Source: Chiridota heheva
Lineage: Eukaryota; Echinodermata; Holothuroidea; Apodida; Chiridotidae
Reading direction: 5' to 3'
Assembly: GCA_020152595.1 (NCBI GenBank)
Contig: JAIGNY010002805.1
Span: 303,501 to 367,500, forward strand
Length of the DNA: 64,000 nt
A program made the translations under genes and the position numbers. The notes under the pieces are model-generated. The model was not told where the DNA came from, did no database searches, and worked only from the letters and a program-made list of their open reading frames with translations. Below are positions 1-13,220 of the stretch, piece by piece. The first letter of the stretch is position 1. Each line of letters opens with the position of its first letter.

Positions 1-2248
1 AAAGCCTGTGTCAGAACAATGAAAGAGTTCTGTGAAAAAGTGTGTCAATGCATGTCTTAATCCTATCAAAGTTTAATAAATTCACAGGATCAGGTGGTTG
101 GTAGATATATCTAATTTAAGTTCATATCTATTTCTTAGGAAGATTTACATAATACCAAAATTTGAAGTTGACTCTCCTAATATTATATCTTTTACAAAAT
201 ACATATATTATGTTTTTGAATGAAAACACCTATAATACTTCAGAAACTTTTAAGCCAAAAGCCTGTGCCAATACATGGAAATACGTGTAAAACCCTGAAA
301 ACCTGTGTCAGAACAATGAAAGAGTTTTGTGAAAAAGTGTGTCAATGCATGTCTTAATCCTATCAAAGTTAAATAAATTCACAGGATCAAGTGGTTGGCA
401 CAAATATCTGTTTCAAGTTCATATCTCTTTCCTAGGAAGAATTGTGTAATACTAATTTTTGAAAGCTCGACTTTCCTCATATGTCTTTTACAAGATACAT
501 ATATTGATTTTTTGAATGAAAATACCTATAATACTTCATAAACTTTTAAGCCAAAAGCCTGTGCCAACACATGGAAATACGTGTAAGACCCTGAAAACCT
601 GTGTCAGAACAATGAAAGAGTTCTGTGAAAAAGTGTGTCAATGCATGTCTTAATCCTATCAAAGTCAAATAAATTCACAGGATGAAGGGGTTGGCACAAA
701 TATCTGTTTTAAGTTCATATCTAATTCCTAGGAAAAATTGTGTAATACCAAATTTTGAAGCCTGACTTTCCTCATATTATGTCTTTTACAAAATACATAT
801 TGATGTTCTTGAATGAAAATACCTATAATAAGGCTTCATAAACTTTTAAGCCTAAAACATGTGCCAACACATGGAAATACGTGTAAACCCCTGAAAACCT
901 GTGTCAGAACAATGAAAGAGTTATGTGAAAAAGTGTGTCAATGCATGTCTTAATCCTATCAAAGTTGAATAAATTCACAGGATCAAGTGGTTGGCACAAA
1001 TATCTGTTTTAAGTTCATATCTCTTTCCTAGGAAGAATTGTGTAATACCAAAATGTGAAAGCTCGACTTTCCTCATATTATGTCTTTTACAAATTACATA
1101 TATTATGTTTTTAAATAAAAATACCTATAATACTTCATAAACATTTAAGCTAAAAGCCTGTGCCAATACATGGAAATACGTGTAAACCCCTGAAAACATG
1201 TGTCAGAACAATGAAAGAATTATGTGAAAAAGTGTGTCAATGCGTGTCTTAATCCTATCAAACTCAAATAAATTAACTATGTGGCTGGTACAAATATCTG
1301 TTTTAAGTCCATATCTATTTCCTAGGAAGAATTGTGTACTACTAAATTTTAAAAGCTTGACTTTCCTCATATTATATCTTTTACAAAATACATATTGACG
1401 TTTTTGAATAGAAATACCTATAATACTTTATAAACTTTTAAGCCCAAAACATGTGCCAACACATGGAAATACGTGTAAACCCCTGAAAACTTGTGTCAGA
1501 ACAATGAAAGAGTTCTGTGAAAAAGTGTGTCAATGCGTGTCTTAATCCTTTCAAAGTTAAATAAATTCACTGTGTGGTTGGCACAAATATCTGTTTTAAG
1601 TCCATATCTATTTCCTAGGAAACATTGTGTAATACCAAATTTTGAAAGCTTGACTTTCCTCATATTATGTCTTTTACAAAATACATATATTATATTTTTA
1701 AATGAAAATACCTATAATACTTCATAAACTTTTAAGCCAAAAGCCTGTGCCAACACATGGAAATACGTGTAAAACCCTGAAAACCTGTGTCAGAACAATG
1801 AAAGAGTTCTGTGAAAAAGTGTGTCAATGCATGTCTTAATCCTATCAAAGTTAAATCAATTCACAGGATCAAGTGGTTGGCACAAATATCTGTTTTAGCT
1901 TCATATCTCTTTCCTAGGAAGAATTGTGTAATACTAAATTTTGAAGCCTGACTTTCCTCATATTATGTCTTTTACAAAATACATATTGATGTTCTTGAAT
2001 GAAAATACCTATAATAAGGCTTCATAAACTTTTAAGCCTAAAACATGTGCCAACACATGGAAATACGTGTAAACCCCTGAAAACCTGTGTCAGAACAATG
2101 AAAGAGTTCTGTGAAAAAGTGTGTCAATGCATGTCTTAATCCTATCAAACCTAAATAAATTCACTGTGTGGTTGGCACAAATATCTGTTTTAAGTTCATA
2201 TCTATTTCCTAGAGAGAATTGTGTAATTTTGAAGCTTGACTTTCCTCA
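1..2248. repeat. Satellite-like tandem array, about 297-bp unit
   Basis: About seven and a half copies of a unit beginning near CCTGTGTCAGAACAATGAAA. Starts lie near 4, 301, 597, 897, 1195, 1489, 1785 and 2085, so the period is 294-300 bp. Each unit carries CATGGAAATACGTGT, CACAGGAT and GGTTGGCACAAATATCTG. The array is cut by the window edge at its left. Copies differ by point changes and small indels. Short frames through it are chance. Confidence 0.92.
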
Positions 2249-3117
2249 GAATTATTACTTTTAATACTGAACAAGTAGAGAAAGTTACTGGTTTACATGG
2301 TCTCTTAAAGAGATAATTATATTTTACATCTTTATCTAAAACCAGTGGCATATCTAAAAGGAAGGAAAAGGGCCTTGTCAGGAATTTCCAAAAATCCAGA
2401 AAATTTGCACAACAGAAAAATCAGTATGTTGAATTGTTTTGGTAATCCTGATGAGAGCCATCTTGAGAAAAATTAATAGAATATTTCCGAAAATTAAATC
2501 TTTAAGTTAGGCCTACTTAGCAGGTTAAAGTTAGCAAGTTATCAAGTTATATCTTACTCAAAAACTCCAAAAGCTTTCCTTAAATTATCATAACTTGTCC
2601 TAAAAATTTCTAAAGTATCTTGCCTAAAAAATATGCAACATTTTCCCAAAAACTTCTCAGGTTTTCCTCAAAATATCTGAATTTTCTTTAAAATGTTCTT
2701 ATTTTCCCCTCAAAATATCCAAAGTTATTTTCCTCAAAATTTAAAATTCTCAAACTATTTATCTTAAAATTTCATTTCTTCTGTGTGTAGGGAAGGGAGG
2801 GTAAACTGCGATTTTATTTATGAGCCCCACTCCCCCTTCCTTTAAAAAAGTCTAGCTAAGTCACGGCCTGATTCACTGGGTAACTCTATTGTGTTTTAAC
2901 GAGATTAGTGTAATCCTGCTTTCTTTAAACAAAAACACACTTCACACCTCTCCACTGTCAGAGACCACAACAATCCAGCAGGTAGTGCATAATAAGGCAA
3001 AGAAAGCCAAGCAGGAAGTCACAACAAAGGCTTCTGTGGAGATCACTTTAGTGAAACCAAGTGAACCTACACTATAGGTGCATGTAGGTTGCACAAAGTA
3101 CAGTGTTTATCTTAATT
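2249..3117. other. Unique AT-rich spacer in the 297-bp satellite
   Basis: Non-repeated sequence between two blocks of the satellite. 2560-2770 has a degenerate pattern of short motifs like TTTTCCTCAAAATATC. A 62-codon plus-strand frame at 2889-3077 has no recognised domain or splice context. Confidence 0.5.
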
Positions 3118-3534
3118 GACTATCAAAGTTAAAATAAATTTACTGTGTGCTTGGCACAAATATCTGTTTTAAATTCATATCTATTTCCTAGGAAGAATTG
3201 TGTAATACCAAATTTTGAAAGCTTGACTTTTCTCAAATTATGCATATTATGTCTTTTAAAAAATACATATATAATGTTTTGAATGAAAATACCTATAATA
3301 CTTCATAAACTTTTAAGCAAAAACCTGAGCCAACACATGGAAATACGTGTAAAACCCTGAAAACCTGTGTCAGAACAATGAAAGAGTTATGTGAAAAAGT
3401 GTGTCAATGCGTGTCTTAATCCTTTTAAAGTTAAATAAATTCACTGTGTGGTTGGCACAAATATCTGTTTTAAGTTCATATCTATTTCCTAGAAAGAATT
3501 GTGTTATACCAAATTTTGAAGCTTGACTTTTCTT
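3118..3534. repeat. Outlying copy of the 297-bp satellite
   Basis: About 1.4 units of the same repeat, including CACATGGAAATACGTGT and AGTGTGTCAATGCGTGTC. It resumes roughly 150 bp earlier in the unit than where the main block stops, so the spacer is not a clean insertion. Confidence 0.88.
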
Positions 3535-4245
3535 AAAATTATTTTGTTAATATACACTGTATCTTGGAGTCAAAATTTTGAATACATTATAAGTTTTAGT
3601 TTCACTAAAAACCTACTACATTGGAGCTGAAAGTCATGTGCACAGGTAATGGAACCGGAGAAGGGAATTTGGCAGGAGCTAGGGCATGTTACCCCCACAC
3701 TTTTCTGAAAAATGACAAATGAAGAGTCCCCCTTTCAAAAGTGAAAAGTGCAGGTTCTCAATAACTGTTGAAGGTGCAATTACTGGTGGCATGCGCAGCT
3801 TTGAAAAAAATGAAATTAAGTGCCCCTTTTCAAATGAAGTACTGCATTTACTCTGTTGATTTGGACTCACTATATCTACAGACTGGAGGACATATGTCTA
3901 TGACTTAAGAAGTAGCCCCTAAGAGGCTGTGCCACCCTCACCTAAGCTTCCTATGCACCCCTGGTCATGCGGTTATTCAAAGTTTCATGATTGACTTCTC
4001 TCACAAGATACGTAGAGTAAATGTTTGGTTCCATTCAGTAATTACACAGTAGGAACTTATGAAAAATGTAGTGTCAACTAAATGTACAAGGCATAAAGAG
4101 GCAATAAATTAAAATAACATTAAAAATCTCTGATAATTGGATGTGCAAGATTCACAAGTTTCATTGGTTTACCTTTATTATGCAGCTACACTACTAAAAT
4201 TTGCATGTTTTTTTATATATTGAGAACATTAATTTAAGTTTGTCC
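3535..4245. other. Non-coding stretch, nothing recognised
   Basis: AT-rich, no tandem structure. A 63-codon minus-strand frame at 3679-3870 shows no domain. Confidence 0.5.
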
Positions 4246-4418
4246 AGTAGCGTGGCTAGGCACTGGCATTTGGGAGGGAGGAGGGGGAGTTTGGCAGGGT
4301 TTTGCGGGGGAGAGGTTAATGATGCAATTAATAATTACAATATATTGTGAAACTTGGGGCTCATGCCTCCGCCCTCTCTGGCTATGCCCCCACCTCCTCT
4401 GGCTATGCCTCTGAGTTT
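4246..4418. mobile_element. Small foldback element, GTAGCGTGGCTAGG type
   Basis: The left end reads AGTAGCGTGGCTAGGC. The right end reads CTGGCTATGCC, repeated twice, and is roughly its inverse. The interior has G-rich then C-rich blocks that could pair. Ends of this form (GTGGCGTAGCCAGG-like) are common on short non-autonomous repeats of invertebrates. Exact borders and superfamily are uncertain. Confidence 0.45.
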
Positions 4419-5747
4419 ATTTTAAGACTGTTTGTAGTATTAGTTGAAGTAATTTATAAACTTGTTTTATATTGTGCTATTTTCATCCAACTCCTCTAGA
4501 AATATCAATTAAACCAGCCTACTTTTTGCATTACAAAAATATGCAGATCATGTCATGCACATACATGCAGTCATGGAGCTCCATGATACAATTTACTCCT
4601 ATTCAAGTTAGTAGAGCTACAGACTAGTTGTTGCCTCCACAATAAACTTTGGGAATTGGACAGTCACAATGAGAGCCATTTCTAAGAAATCTGAGCAAAG
4701 CTCTTTGTTTACAAACAAATCCTACACTGTTTGCTTTCATGCTTGAGTGAGTTTGGTGATTTGACTTACAAGATTAGTGGCTGTTATTAGATTATGCTAC
4801 ATGTGTTAAATTTAAAACCTTGTTTTGTGTTAAAAGAATCCATGGTAGCATAGGCCCCAGCATAGGTAGCTAGAAAATTTAATTGGAAGGCAATGATTTG
4901 TGTGTGGGGGGGAAAGGTGAGGAGGGGGCAAGGATGAACATCCTCTTAATTATAGAGATAATAAAGGATGTTTTGTATTCTTAAATAATTTTTGAGAGGG
5001 GGCAAGTGTATTATTGCCCCAATGGTGAGTTGTGCATATGCATGGTAGATATCTCCAAAGGAACTTAAATATAATTATGTAGCATTTATGTTGATTTTTG
5101 TTAGTGCTTAACTGCTCTCCTTTTCAGTATTTTATTTCAAAAGTTAATATACAAAACAAATGAACTAAATCAGAATCCAGCCCTGGCTGAATGCCAGCAT
5201 TGAATGCCGGCATGAATCCCACCCATAATCAGAGGTGTAAGAATCAGGGAGGCTGGGGGAAACTTTCCCCCTATGAGAGAAATTTTGAAATTATTATTGG
5301 ATATTTGGGTTAAATTTTCCGAGGCATTGTCCAAAAGTTCCTGGAAAACTCACCCCAAAAAATCTAGCAGCAACTTTTAATGGAAACTTTATTAACTACT
5401 GCAATTTTTCCACTTGTCACCAGGAAATATGGGGAGTATTTATCCCCTGAGAAGTGACCTTTCCTATGCCCCCTGGGTTTAATTTAATACTTGTTCAATA
5501 TTTTCATTTCATAAAAGTATTAACATTCAGAAAATTTAGTAAAAGGAACATAATTTATTTCAAGATATCAATATTTGTTGAATTTAATGCATTTATTTTC
5601 ACTGTATATGTGAACGAAAAAATAATTTTCTAAACTCTACATTGCGTTTTAACTAGCCTTTCAGGTATGTGAATGTACCTCATGTGCCTACATGCCTTTT
5701 GATGCATTGCTAATCCCAAAACAAAAGTCTATAACCATTATTTGGAT
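4419..5747. other. Non-coding stretch with degraded repeats
   Basis: AT-rich. Around 5225-5475 a TCAGAGGTGTAAGAATCAGG start and CTATGCCCCCTGGGTTT end suggest an old interspersed repeat. No gene seen. Confidence 0.4.
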
Positions 5748-5810
<63 letters not shown>

Positions 5811-5811
5811 T

Positions 5812-5888
<77 letters not shown>

Positions 5889-5934
5889 TGCAGCAGCAGC
5901 AGCAGCAGCAGTAGCTGTAGTTGTAGTAGTAGTA
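5748..5934. repeat. CAG/CTG trinucleotide tract
   Basis: About 55 AGC triplets (5748-5912) with two TGC interruptions at 5811-5813 and 5889-5891, followed by a TAG/TTG-type tail to 5934. Homopolymer frames (Ala, Ser, Leu, Cys) open on both strands are products of the tract, not proteins. It sits in the presumed intron after the third ankyrin exon. Confidence 0.97.
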
Positions 5935-6479
5935 TTTTGATGCATGATTGCAAACTGTAATGAAATCATTGTTATGGAAAACTTGAATTAAAGCACTGAC
6001 AATAATCAGAAAATAAGAAAGAGAATATTTACCTGTAACATGAAATGAGAAAGAGAAACAAATATGAATTTTCTTCACTGTGAAAAAATTTAGGTGGGAT
6101 ATACCAGTACAATATGCTATACTGTACATATTCGGGCAATAAACTAAAATTTAAATGAAGATATCATAAAATCATAAATTACCCAAATTTGCTGATGATA
6201 TTTTAAAATAGGCCCAATTTGGTAATGACTTTGACCCTAGCAAATTTCCACTCTCCAATAATTATCGTTTGCCCCAGTGACATGTCTTAGGTGGGATATT
6301 GGGTGCTTAATTATTCTCCAGAAGTGAGAAATCCTCCCCCTACCCCACCCCTATATTTTGTCAGTCACAAATTTAAAAAAAATTACATATCAAGTGACTC
6401 ATGAAGAACAGACTGACAGAGATATTGATATTAATTATTTATATCAAGTAACTTATCTTAACAAAACTCTTCCAGCTTG
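5935..6479. other. Non-coding stretch, nothing recognised
   Basis: AT-rich with no repeat structure that I could see beyond short homopolymers. Confidence 0.5.
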
Positions 6480-6880
6480 CATAAAAAATCTTCAATTTTG
6501 GACCAAAAACCATTGATTTTGAGCAAAAAAGCTTTAATTCTGTCTGAGCCCATAATCATCACTTTTAAACTAACTTAAAAAATTCTCAATTTTTGTAATT
6601 AAACGTTTCAATTTAAGGCCAAAAACTTAAATTAAGAGCCAAAAATATTTTGCACAAAAGATAATCCATTCTGAAATAAATGTCAAGTCACAAACTTTAC
6701 AAATGATTTAGGGGGAAAGTTTAAATTTAGGGAAATAAATTTTCAATTTTGGAACAAAAATTTTCAATTTTGGACCAAAATCTTCAAGTTTGTTTGAAAC
6801 AAATAGTACAATTTAGGGCCAATAGTCTTTAAGTTTGGACTGCAATCCAACTTTTAGAGACTATGAATTTTGAACCAATT
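6480..6880. repeat. Degenerate short repeat, CAATTTTGGACCAAAA
   Basis: Diverged copies of a roughly 30-bp motif containing TTCAATTTTGGACCAAAA (for example near 6492, 6742 and 6763) and its relatives. It is too decayed for a firm unit length. Confidence 0.6.
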
Positions 6881-7255
6881 TAGGGAGGAGAAATTGATAG
6901 TAGATAAAAAAAAAAAAATGGGTTTACCCTTCCCCCCCACCTCCAAAGGTAATTAAAAGCTAGATATTACCCTGGTTGTCCCTCCTCCCCACCCCACCCA
7001 CCCTGGCATTTAAAGCTAGTGTATAATATATAATATACTTCAAGTAATAAAACTTAAGTTACAATAAACATCTACCTGCAAGCATTATGGTCATAATGAC
7101 CACCATGATGAATCAAAGTTGGCTTACCTGCCTAACTTGCCACTGTCAGTATTTTAGCAAAGACTCATAAAAAGTTATCTCTTTTAATGATATTAAATTG
7201 GTCGCAGTATTTCTTCAAGAATAGTCCAGTGGCTAAATAAAATTTTGTGTCCTGT
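6881..7255. other. Non-coding stretch with A- and C-rich patches
   Basis: Poly-A near 6906, C-rich CCCTTCCCCCCCACC near 6927 and CCTCCCCACCCCACC near 6980. No gene seen. Confidence 0.5.
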
Positions 7256-7508
7256 GAAATCATGTTTTGTCACGTGTTCATGACACAGGTTTTCTCTTGT
7301 TTCATGTATGACACGCATTGTCCTATTCGACACAGGAAAACCTGTGAAGTGTAGTTTCCATGTTTTACGTGTAAAGGAGTGTCAATCAGTGTTTTCTGTG
7401 GAATGAGTGAGAAAGAGTGTCAAACAGTGGCAAATACCAGGGATTATCCTGTGTTTTCATGCGTGTTAATGCATGAAATTGGAACAGCTGACACAGGTTT
7501 TTTTGTAA
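7256..7508. mobile_element. Possible short element rich in CCTGTG/CACAGG ends
   Basis: Repeated direct and inverted CCTGTG/CACAGG motifs, ending in GCTGACACAGGTTTTTTTG. It shares vocabulary with the 297-bp satellite: CATGTTTTACGTGTAAA versus CATGGAAATACGTGTAAA, and AAAGAGTGTCAA versus AAAAGTGTGTCAA. Likely a non-autonomous element related to the satellite's source; borders uncertain. Confidence 0.4.
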
Positions 7509-7511
7509 GGG

Positions 7512-8239
7512 TACTAACACTTACATGAAAGTCATCAAAGAGATTACATGTCTTGGATACTAACACTTACATGAAAGTCATAAAAGGGATTACATGTCTG
7601 AGATGCTAATACTTACATGAAAGTCATCAAAGAGACTACATGTCTTGGATACTAATACTTACATGAAAGTCATAAAAGAGATTATATGTCTTAGATACTA
7701 ACACTTACATGAAGGTCATCAAAGAGATTACATGTCTTGGATACTAATACTAACATGAAAGTCATCAAAGAGATTACATGTCTTAGATACTAATACTTAC
7801 ATTAAAGTCATAAAAAGGATAACATGTCTTGGATACTAATACTTACATGAAAGTCATCAAAGAGATTACATGTCTTAGATACTAATACTTACATGAAAGT
7901 CATAAAAGTGATTACATGTCTTAGATACTAACACTTAAATGAAAGTCATCAAAGAGATTACATGTCTTGGATGAAAGTCATATAACATGTCTTAGATACA
8001 TAAAAGTCATAAAGAGATTACATGTCTTAGATACTAATACTTACATGAAGTCATATAAGAGATTACATGTCTTAGATACTAACACTTACATGAAAGTCAT
8101 AAAGAGATTACATGTCTTAGATACTAATACTTACATGAAAGTCATCAAAGAGATTACATGTCTTAGATACTAATACTTACATGAAAGTCATCACAAGATT
8201 ACATGTCTTGGATACTAATACTAACATGAAAGTCATACA
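7512..8239. repeat. 46-bp minisatellite, about 16 copies
   Basis: Unit contains TACTAATACTTACATGAAAG, then TCATCAAAGAGATTACATGT, then CTTAGA. Copies vary at CAAAG/AAAAG and TTGGA/TTAGA. It begins directly at the end of the preceding CACAGG-rich element. Confidence 0.95.
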
Positions 8240-8698
8240 AGTAAGTTTTGTTGTTTTTTTTTTTTTTTTTTTATCTTTTTATATATATATGTACAGTTTA
8301 CACAATTTGAATAAAGTTTTGATAAAATGTACACTATTTTGTTTTTGTTTTTCTTGTGTCTATTCATTAAATGTATATGAACTTGTTTCCAGATTATAAT
8401 AAAAGAACAAAATGGAATAAGTCATCCTCAAATTTCTCTCATAAATAAAATTCTTTCTTTAGGTGCTCAGGTTTTTTTTTATTGGTTTTTTAAAGGAACA
8501 TAAGATAGGAGTGTGCAAAGGGGCCTTTTATCTGCATGCATGACAAACATACATGCTTATGTTTACACTTCTATATCATTAGAAATTCAGAACAATTATG
8601 CATGCATGATCATGAGATATGCTCCATTCATTGGAAATGACCACTTTCAAACTGCCCAAGCCCTGCCCATCATTTAAAAGGTCATAAAAAATATTTTA
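8240..8698. other. Poly-T and AT-rich spacer
   Basis: A run of about 20 T near 8252-8272 followed by TATATATATG. Otherwise featureless. Confidence 0.6.
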
Positions 8699-8850
8699 AG
8701 CTCAGTAATTGTAATTGTAATCTTTTTTAAATAATTGTAATTGTAAATTTCTGGGCAGTTGTAATTGTAACTGAAAATTTCTGTGTAATTGTTATTGAAA
8801 AATTTCAGAGAAAATAATTGTAATTGTAATTGATTTTTGTAATTGACCTC
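8699..8850. repeat. Degenerate TAATTG repeat
   Basis: Repeated GTAATTGTAATTGTAA motifs with diverged spacers. The hexamer pattern is clear at 8705-8730, 8758-8775 and 8815-8832. Confidence 0.75.
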
Positions 8851-9527
8851 CAAGCTGATGTCATAATTTTGAAACAAGTTCGTTGTCAGAAACTGACATT
8901 TCCACTCTTCATGTAACAACCTGAAAGAAAATGATTTTCTTTACTGCAAGTACCTCTTCTCCCAGTCTAAGACATGACTGAGAACATAAGAGGCAAATTA
9001 TGATGTTTGCTCGGGTGAAATATTCACCTCTTCTCTGAAACAAGAGATAACTTTATTGATTACGGACTGAAATGCTTCAATAATTGGGGCAAAGAGCTGA
9101 AAATGTGCAGGATTGAAAGCGTCACATGCAATAACCTAAAGGAAATGACAGCTAGTGGAAACTGCAAACGATCCTGACAATTTATGTCTGTTTGTATTAA
9201 ATGTTACGCGTGTGACAGTCTATCAAGCACATATTCATGTTGGAATAGATCTTCCATCCTCTCCAAATCTACTTCAGACAAAGACGAACAAGAAATAATC
9301 TAAAAGAAAGACAGTTGACTTAATACAGAGATGTATGACAAAATGCAAACTTAAAAGTCTACGCAAACCAATATTTTCTATAACATGTCTTCTAAGTAGA
9401 AAAGACTAACATCTTGTATTTCTTAAATCATACAAAGTTTGTAAGATATACAACAATCCTTTTTGTATTCTAAATTTCAGTTTCAAACAGTCAGGGTAAT
9501 GATGATAATATAATCTTTGGAAAAGAT
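8851..9527. other. Non-coding stretch, nothing recognised
   Basis: Unique-looking sequence of mixed composition. No long frame, repeat or splice-bounded exon seen. Confidence 0.5.
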
Positions 9528-9894
9528 GCTGCAATTTGACAGCAGAATGTGCTGCAATTTGACAGCAGTATGTGCTGCAATTTGACAGCAGAATGTGCTG
9601 CAATTTGACTGCAGAATGTTCTGCAATTTGACAGCAGTATGTGCTGCAATTTGACAGCAAAATGTGCTGCAATTTGACAGCAGAATGTGCTGCAATTTGA
9701 CAGCAGAATGTGCTGCAACTTGACAGCAGTATGTGCTGCAATTTGACAGCAGAATATGCTGCAATTTGACAGCAGAATGTGCTGTAATTTGACAGCAGTA
9801 TGTGCTGCAATTTGACAGCAGAATGTGCTGCAATTTGACAGCAGAATGTGTTGCAATTTGACAGCAGTATGTGCTGCAATTTGACAGCAGTATG
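9528..9894. repeat. 23-bp minisatellite, about 16 copies
   Basis: Unit GCTGCAATTTGACAGCAG plus AATGT or TATGT. Because 23 is not a multiple of three, all three minus-strand frames stay open and give overlapping 138-157-residue artefacts rich in Gln, Cys and Ser. Each unit has TTTGACAGC, which matches the core bound by MEIS/TGIF-type homeodomains. Confidence 0.95.
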
Positions 9895-10023
9895 AACAAT
9901 CAGGCCAATCTATATCCTTATTATGCATGAGGCTTGTGCAAGCTTGAGATCTTCTCCACCTCAAATGATATTTGCGATCCCCTTACAGAAATTTCAGCTT
10001 GTAGCACACTTAACTGGAGCAAG

Positions 10024-10200
10024 CTAACAATTTTTAGCTTGCGTGAGTGTGCTGCAAGCACAAGAATGCTGCACAAGAATGCTGCAAGCTTGCAGCAAGA
10101 AAATATTTGGAACAAATACAAGCTTGCACAAGCTAACAGCTAATTTCTTCAAAATACTAGTTTGCAGCATGCTTGCTGCAAGCTTGCAGCATGCTTGTGC
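10024..10200. repeat. Palindrome-rich AAGCTTGC cluster
   Basis: Two copies of the perfect 18-bp palindrome TGCTGCAAGCTTGCAGCA (10080-10097 and 10174-10191), plus many AGCTTGC and GCAGCATGC half copies. Strong local hairpin potential. Confidence 0.85.
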
Positions 10201-10210
10201 AATAAGAGGG

Positions 10211-11771
<1,561 letters not shown>

Positions 11772-12111
11772 CAGGTTTATGTTTTTCATCAATGTGGACT
11801 ATTTGTAAAAGCAATTTGCTTATGCTCTTTCTTCACTGTAAAAGTTCCTGTATAATTCTCATTTAAGGAAAGTTAATCTTCAAAAGTTTCAACTAAGTGA
11901 CCAACAAAAGAACACCTTTAATAGACAGAAACACAAAAAGATATATTTTCTACAGAAATATTTAAATTTAAAATCCATTACAAGATTCTTTGGAAGTCAT
12001 GTATTTTTCGAAAAACACAATTTGTATCAATTAATAAAACGCAAACAGGAAGGAACGGGCAGAAATTGATCTCCTCTACTCTTTAGATACAAAGTTTATA
12101 TTAATAGATTA

Positions 12112-12315
12112 AACAGCTTCTATTTTCAAAATGGATTCCTATTAGTTTTTTTTTCTGGTAGTTAAAACAACTCTGTACCAGAATAGCTAACTAATTTTTT
12201 GTTTGCTCTTTTGGTACAGTGTATTAAGTACCAAAAAATGAGTATAATGGAAATAGGAAGACTTTACTTCAATCCATTTTGACAATAAAAATCCATTTTG
12301 AAAATAGAAGCTGTT
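12112..12315. mobile_element. 204-bp foldback element, perfect 26-bp arms
   Basis: The left arm (12112-12137) starts AACAGCTTCTATTTTC. The right arm (12290-12315) ends GAAAATAGAAGCTGTT and is its exact reverse complement. A second partial inverted copy of the arm (AATCCATTTTGACAAT, from 12271) lies just inside the right arm. No coding capacity. Either a small MITE or a hairpin made by local inverted duplication. Confidence 0.75.
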
Positions 12316-13220
12316 AACAAATGATCAACAATATCACTACCTCGTTCCCCTTAATTAACAATCAGGACATACTCCCTTCATCTTCCAACAAATCAATCTG
12401 ACGATGAGAACACGCGACCCAAAATGAAACTCTTGCAGTCCTTCCCGTCTTTCTTCCTTGCAATTAGCCCTTAATGGTCATATAAACAAGAACACTGTGT
12501 CATCTTGCCAAACAGTCATCTACCCAACATCTCACAATTCACCTGTTTAGAATAATATCCATTTCCTTTTCCTATTTAAAAATGAAAAGGGCTTTTATAG
12601 GGCATATCATTTTACCGCCAATCTTGTATGCTTCATGACAAACAATTAAGAAACCACCCCATCATATAACACTACCTATTCCTTCCACAGCGTGGATCTC
12701 ACGTACCAACTCCAAACCAGTATATGAGGAATTTCTGGATCACCCTCCAGGCTTTTACTGATCGTAATTCTGAGAACACGAAAGATGATACATGTAACTC
12801 CACATGGCAAACAAAAAAATGCAAGGGAGGTTGAAGACCTGTCGGAGGGAATGAGACAATGACAAAAGGACTTGCAGCATCTGGCGGAAGACTTTCAATC
12901 AGACACATAAATGAAAGAGCTAGCTTCTGTTTATCATGGTAGAGTCATGAAGAATTTATTAACGACATCTACCAAATATTTGTATTTGATTGCTCTCTGA
13001 ATAGATTTATGAGTATATGACAGTGTGGTCATGCAACCTTTGGATTGGGAGGGGGTGAGAAGGGAGGGGTGTTGCAAAGGGAAACAATTGTTGATGTCCT
13101 TAAATGTTTTGTCAAAATACTAGTCTATTAATTACACTGTGAAGAGGTTCAATTTTATAAAGACCACCCAAACGTTATGAAAATAAATAAGAGGATTTAT
13201 CACCTAAAAAATTCTTCATC
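12316..13220. other. Unique sequence with one possible plus-strand exon
   Basis: Non-repetitive. A pyrimidine-rich acceptor (TTCCTTCCACAG) ends at 12690 and is followed by 47 open codons (12691-12831) before TGA. The peptide (NQYMRNFWITLQAF...) matches nothing I know. A 69-codon minus-strand frame overlaps it. Probably chance. Confidence 0.3.

Noticed and set aside
2889-3077. 62-codon plus-strand gene in the satellite spacer
   Set aside because: Short, Lys/Thr-rich, no homology, splice or start support.
5688-5969. Poly-Ala, poly-Ser or poly-Leu proteins over the CAG tract
   Set aside because: Homopolymer frames of a microsatellite with short unrelated flanks.
7512-8239. CRISPR-like array at the 46-bp repeat
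   Set aside because: No variable spacers between repeats; simple head-to-tail minisatellite in a eukaryotic intron context.
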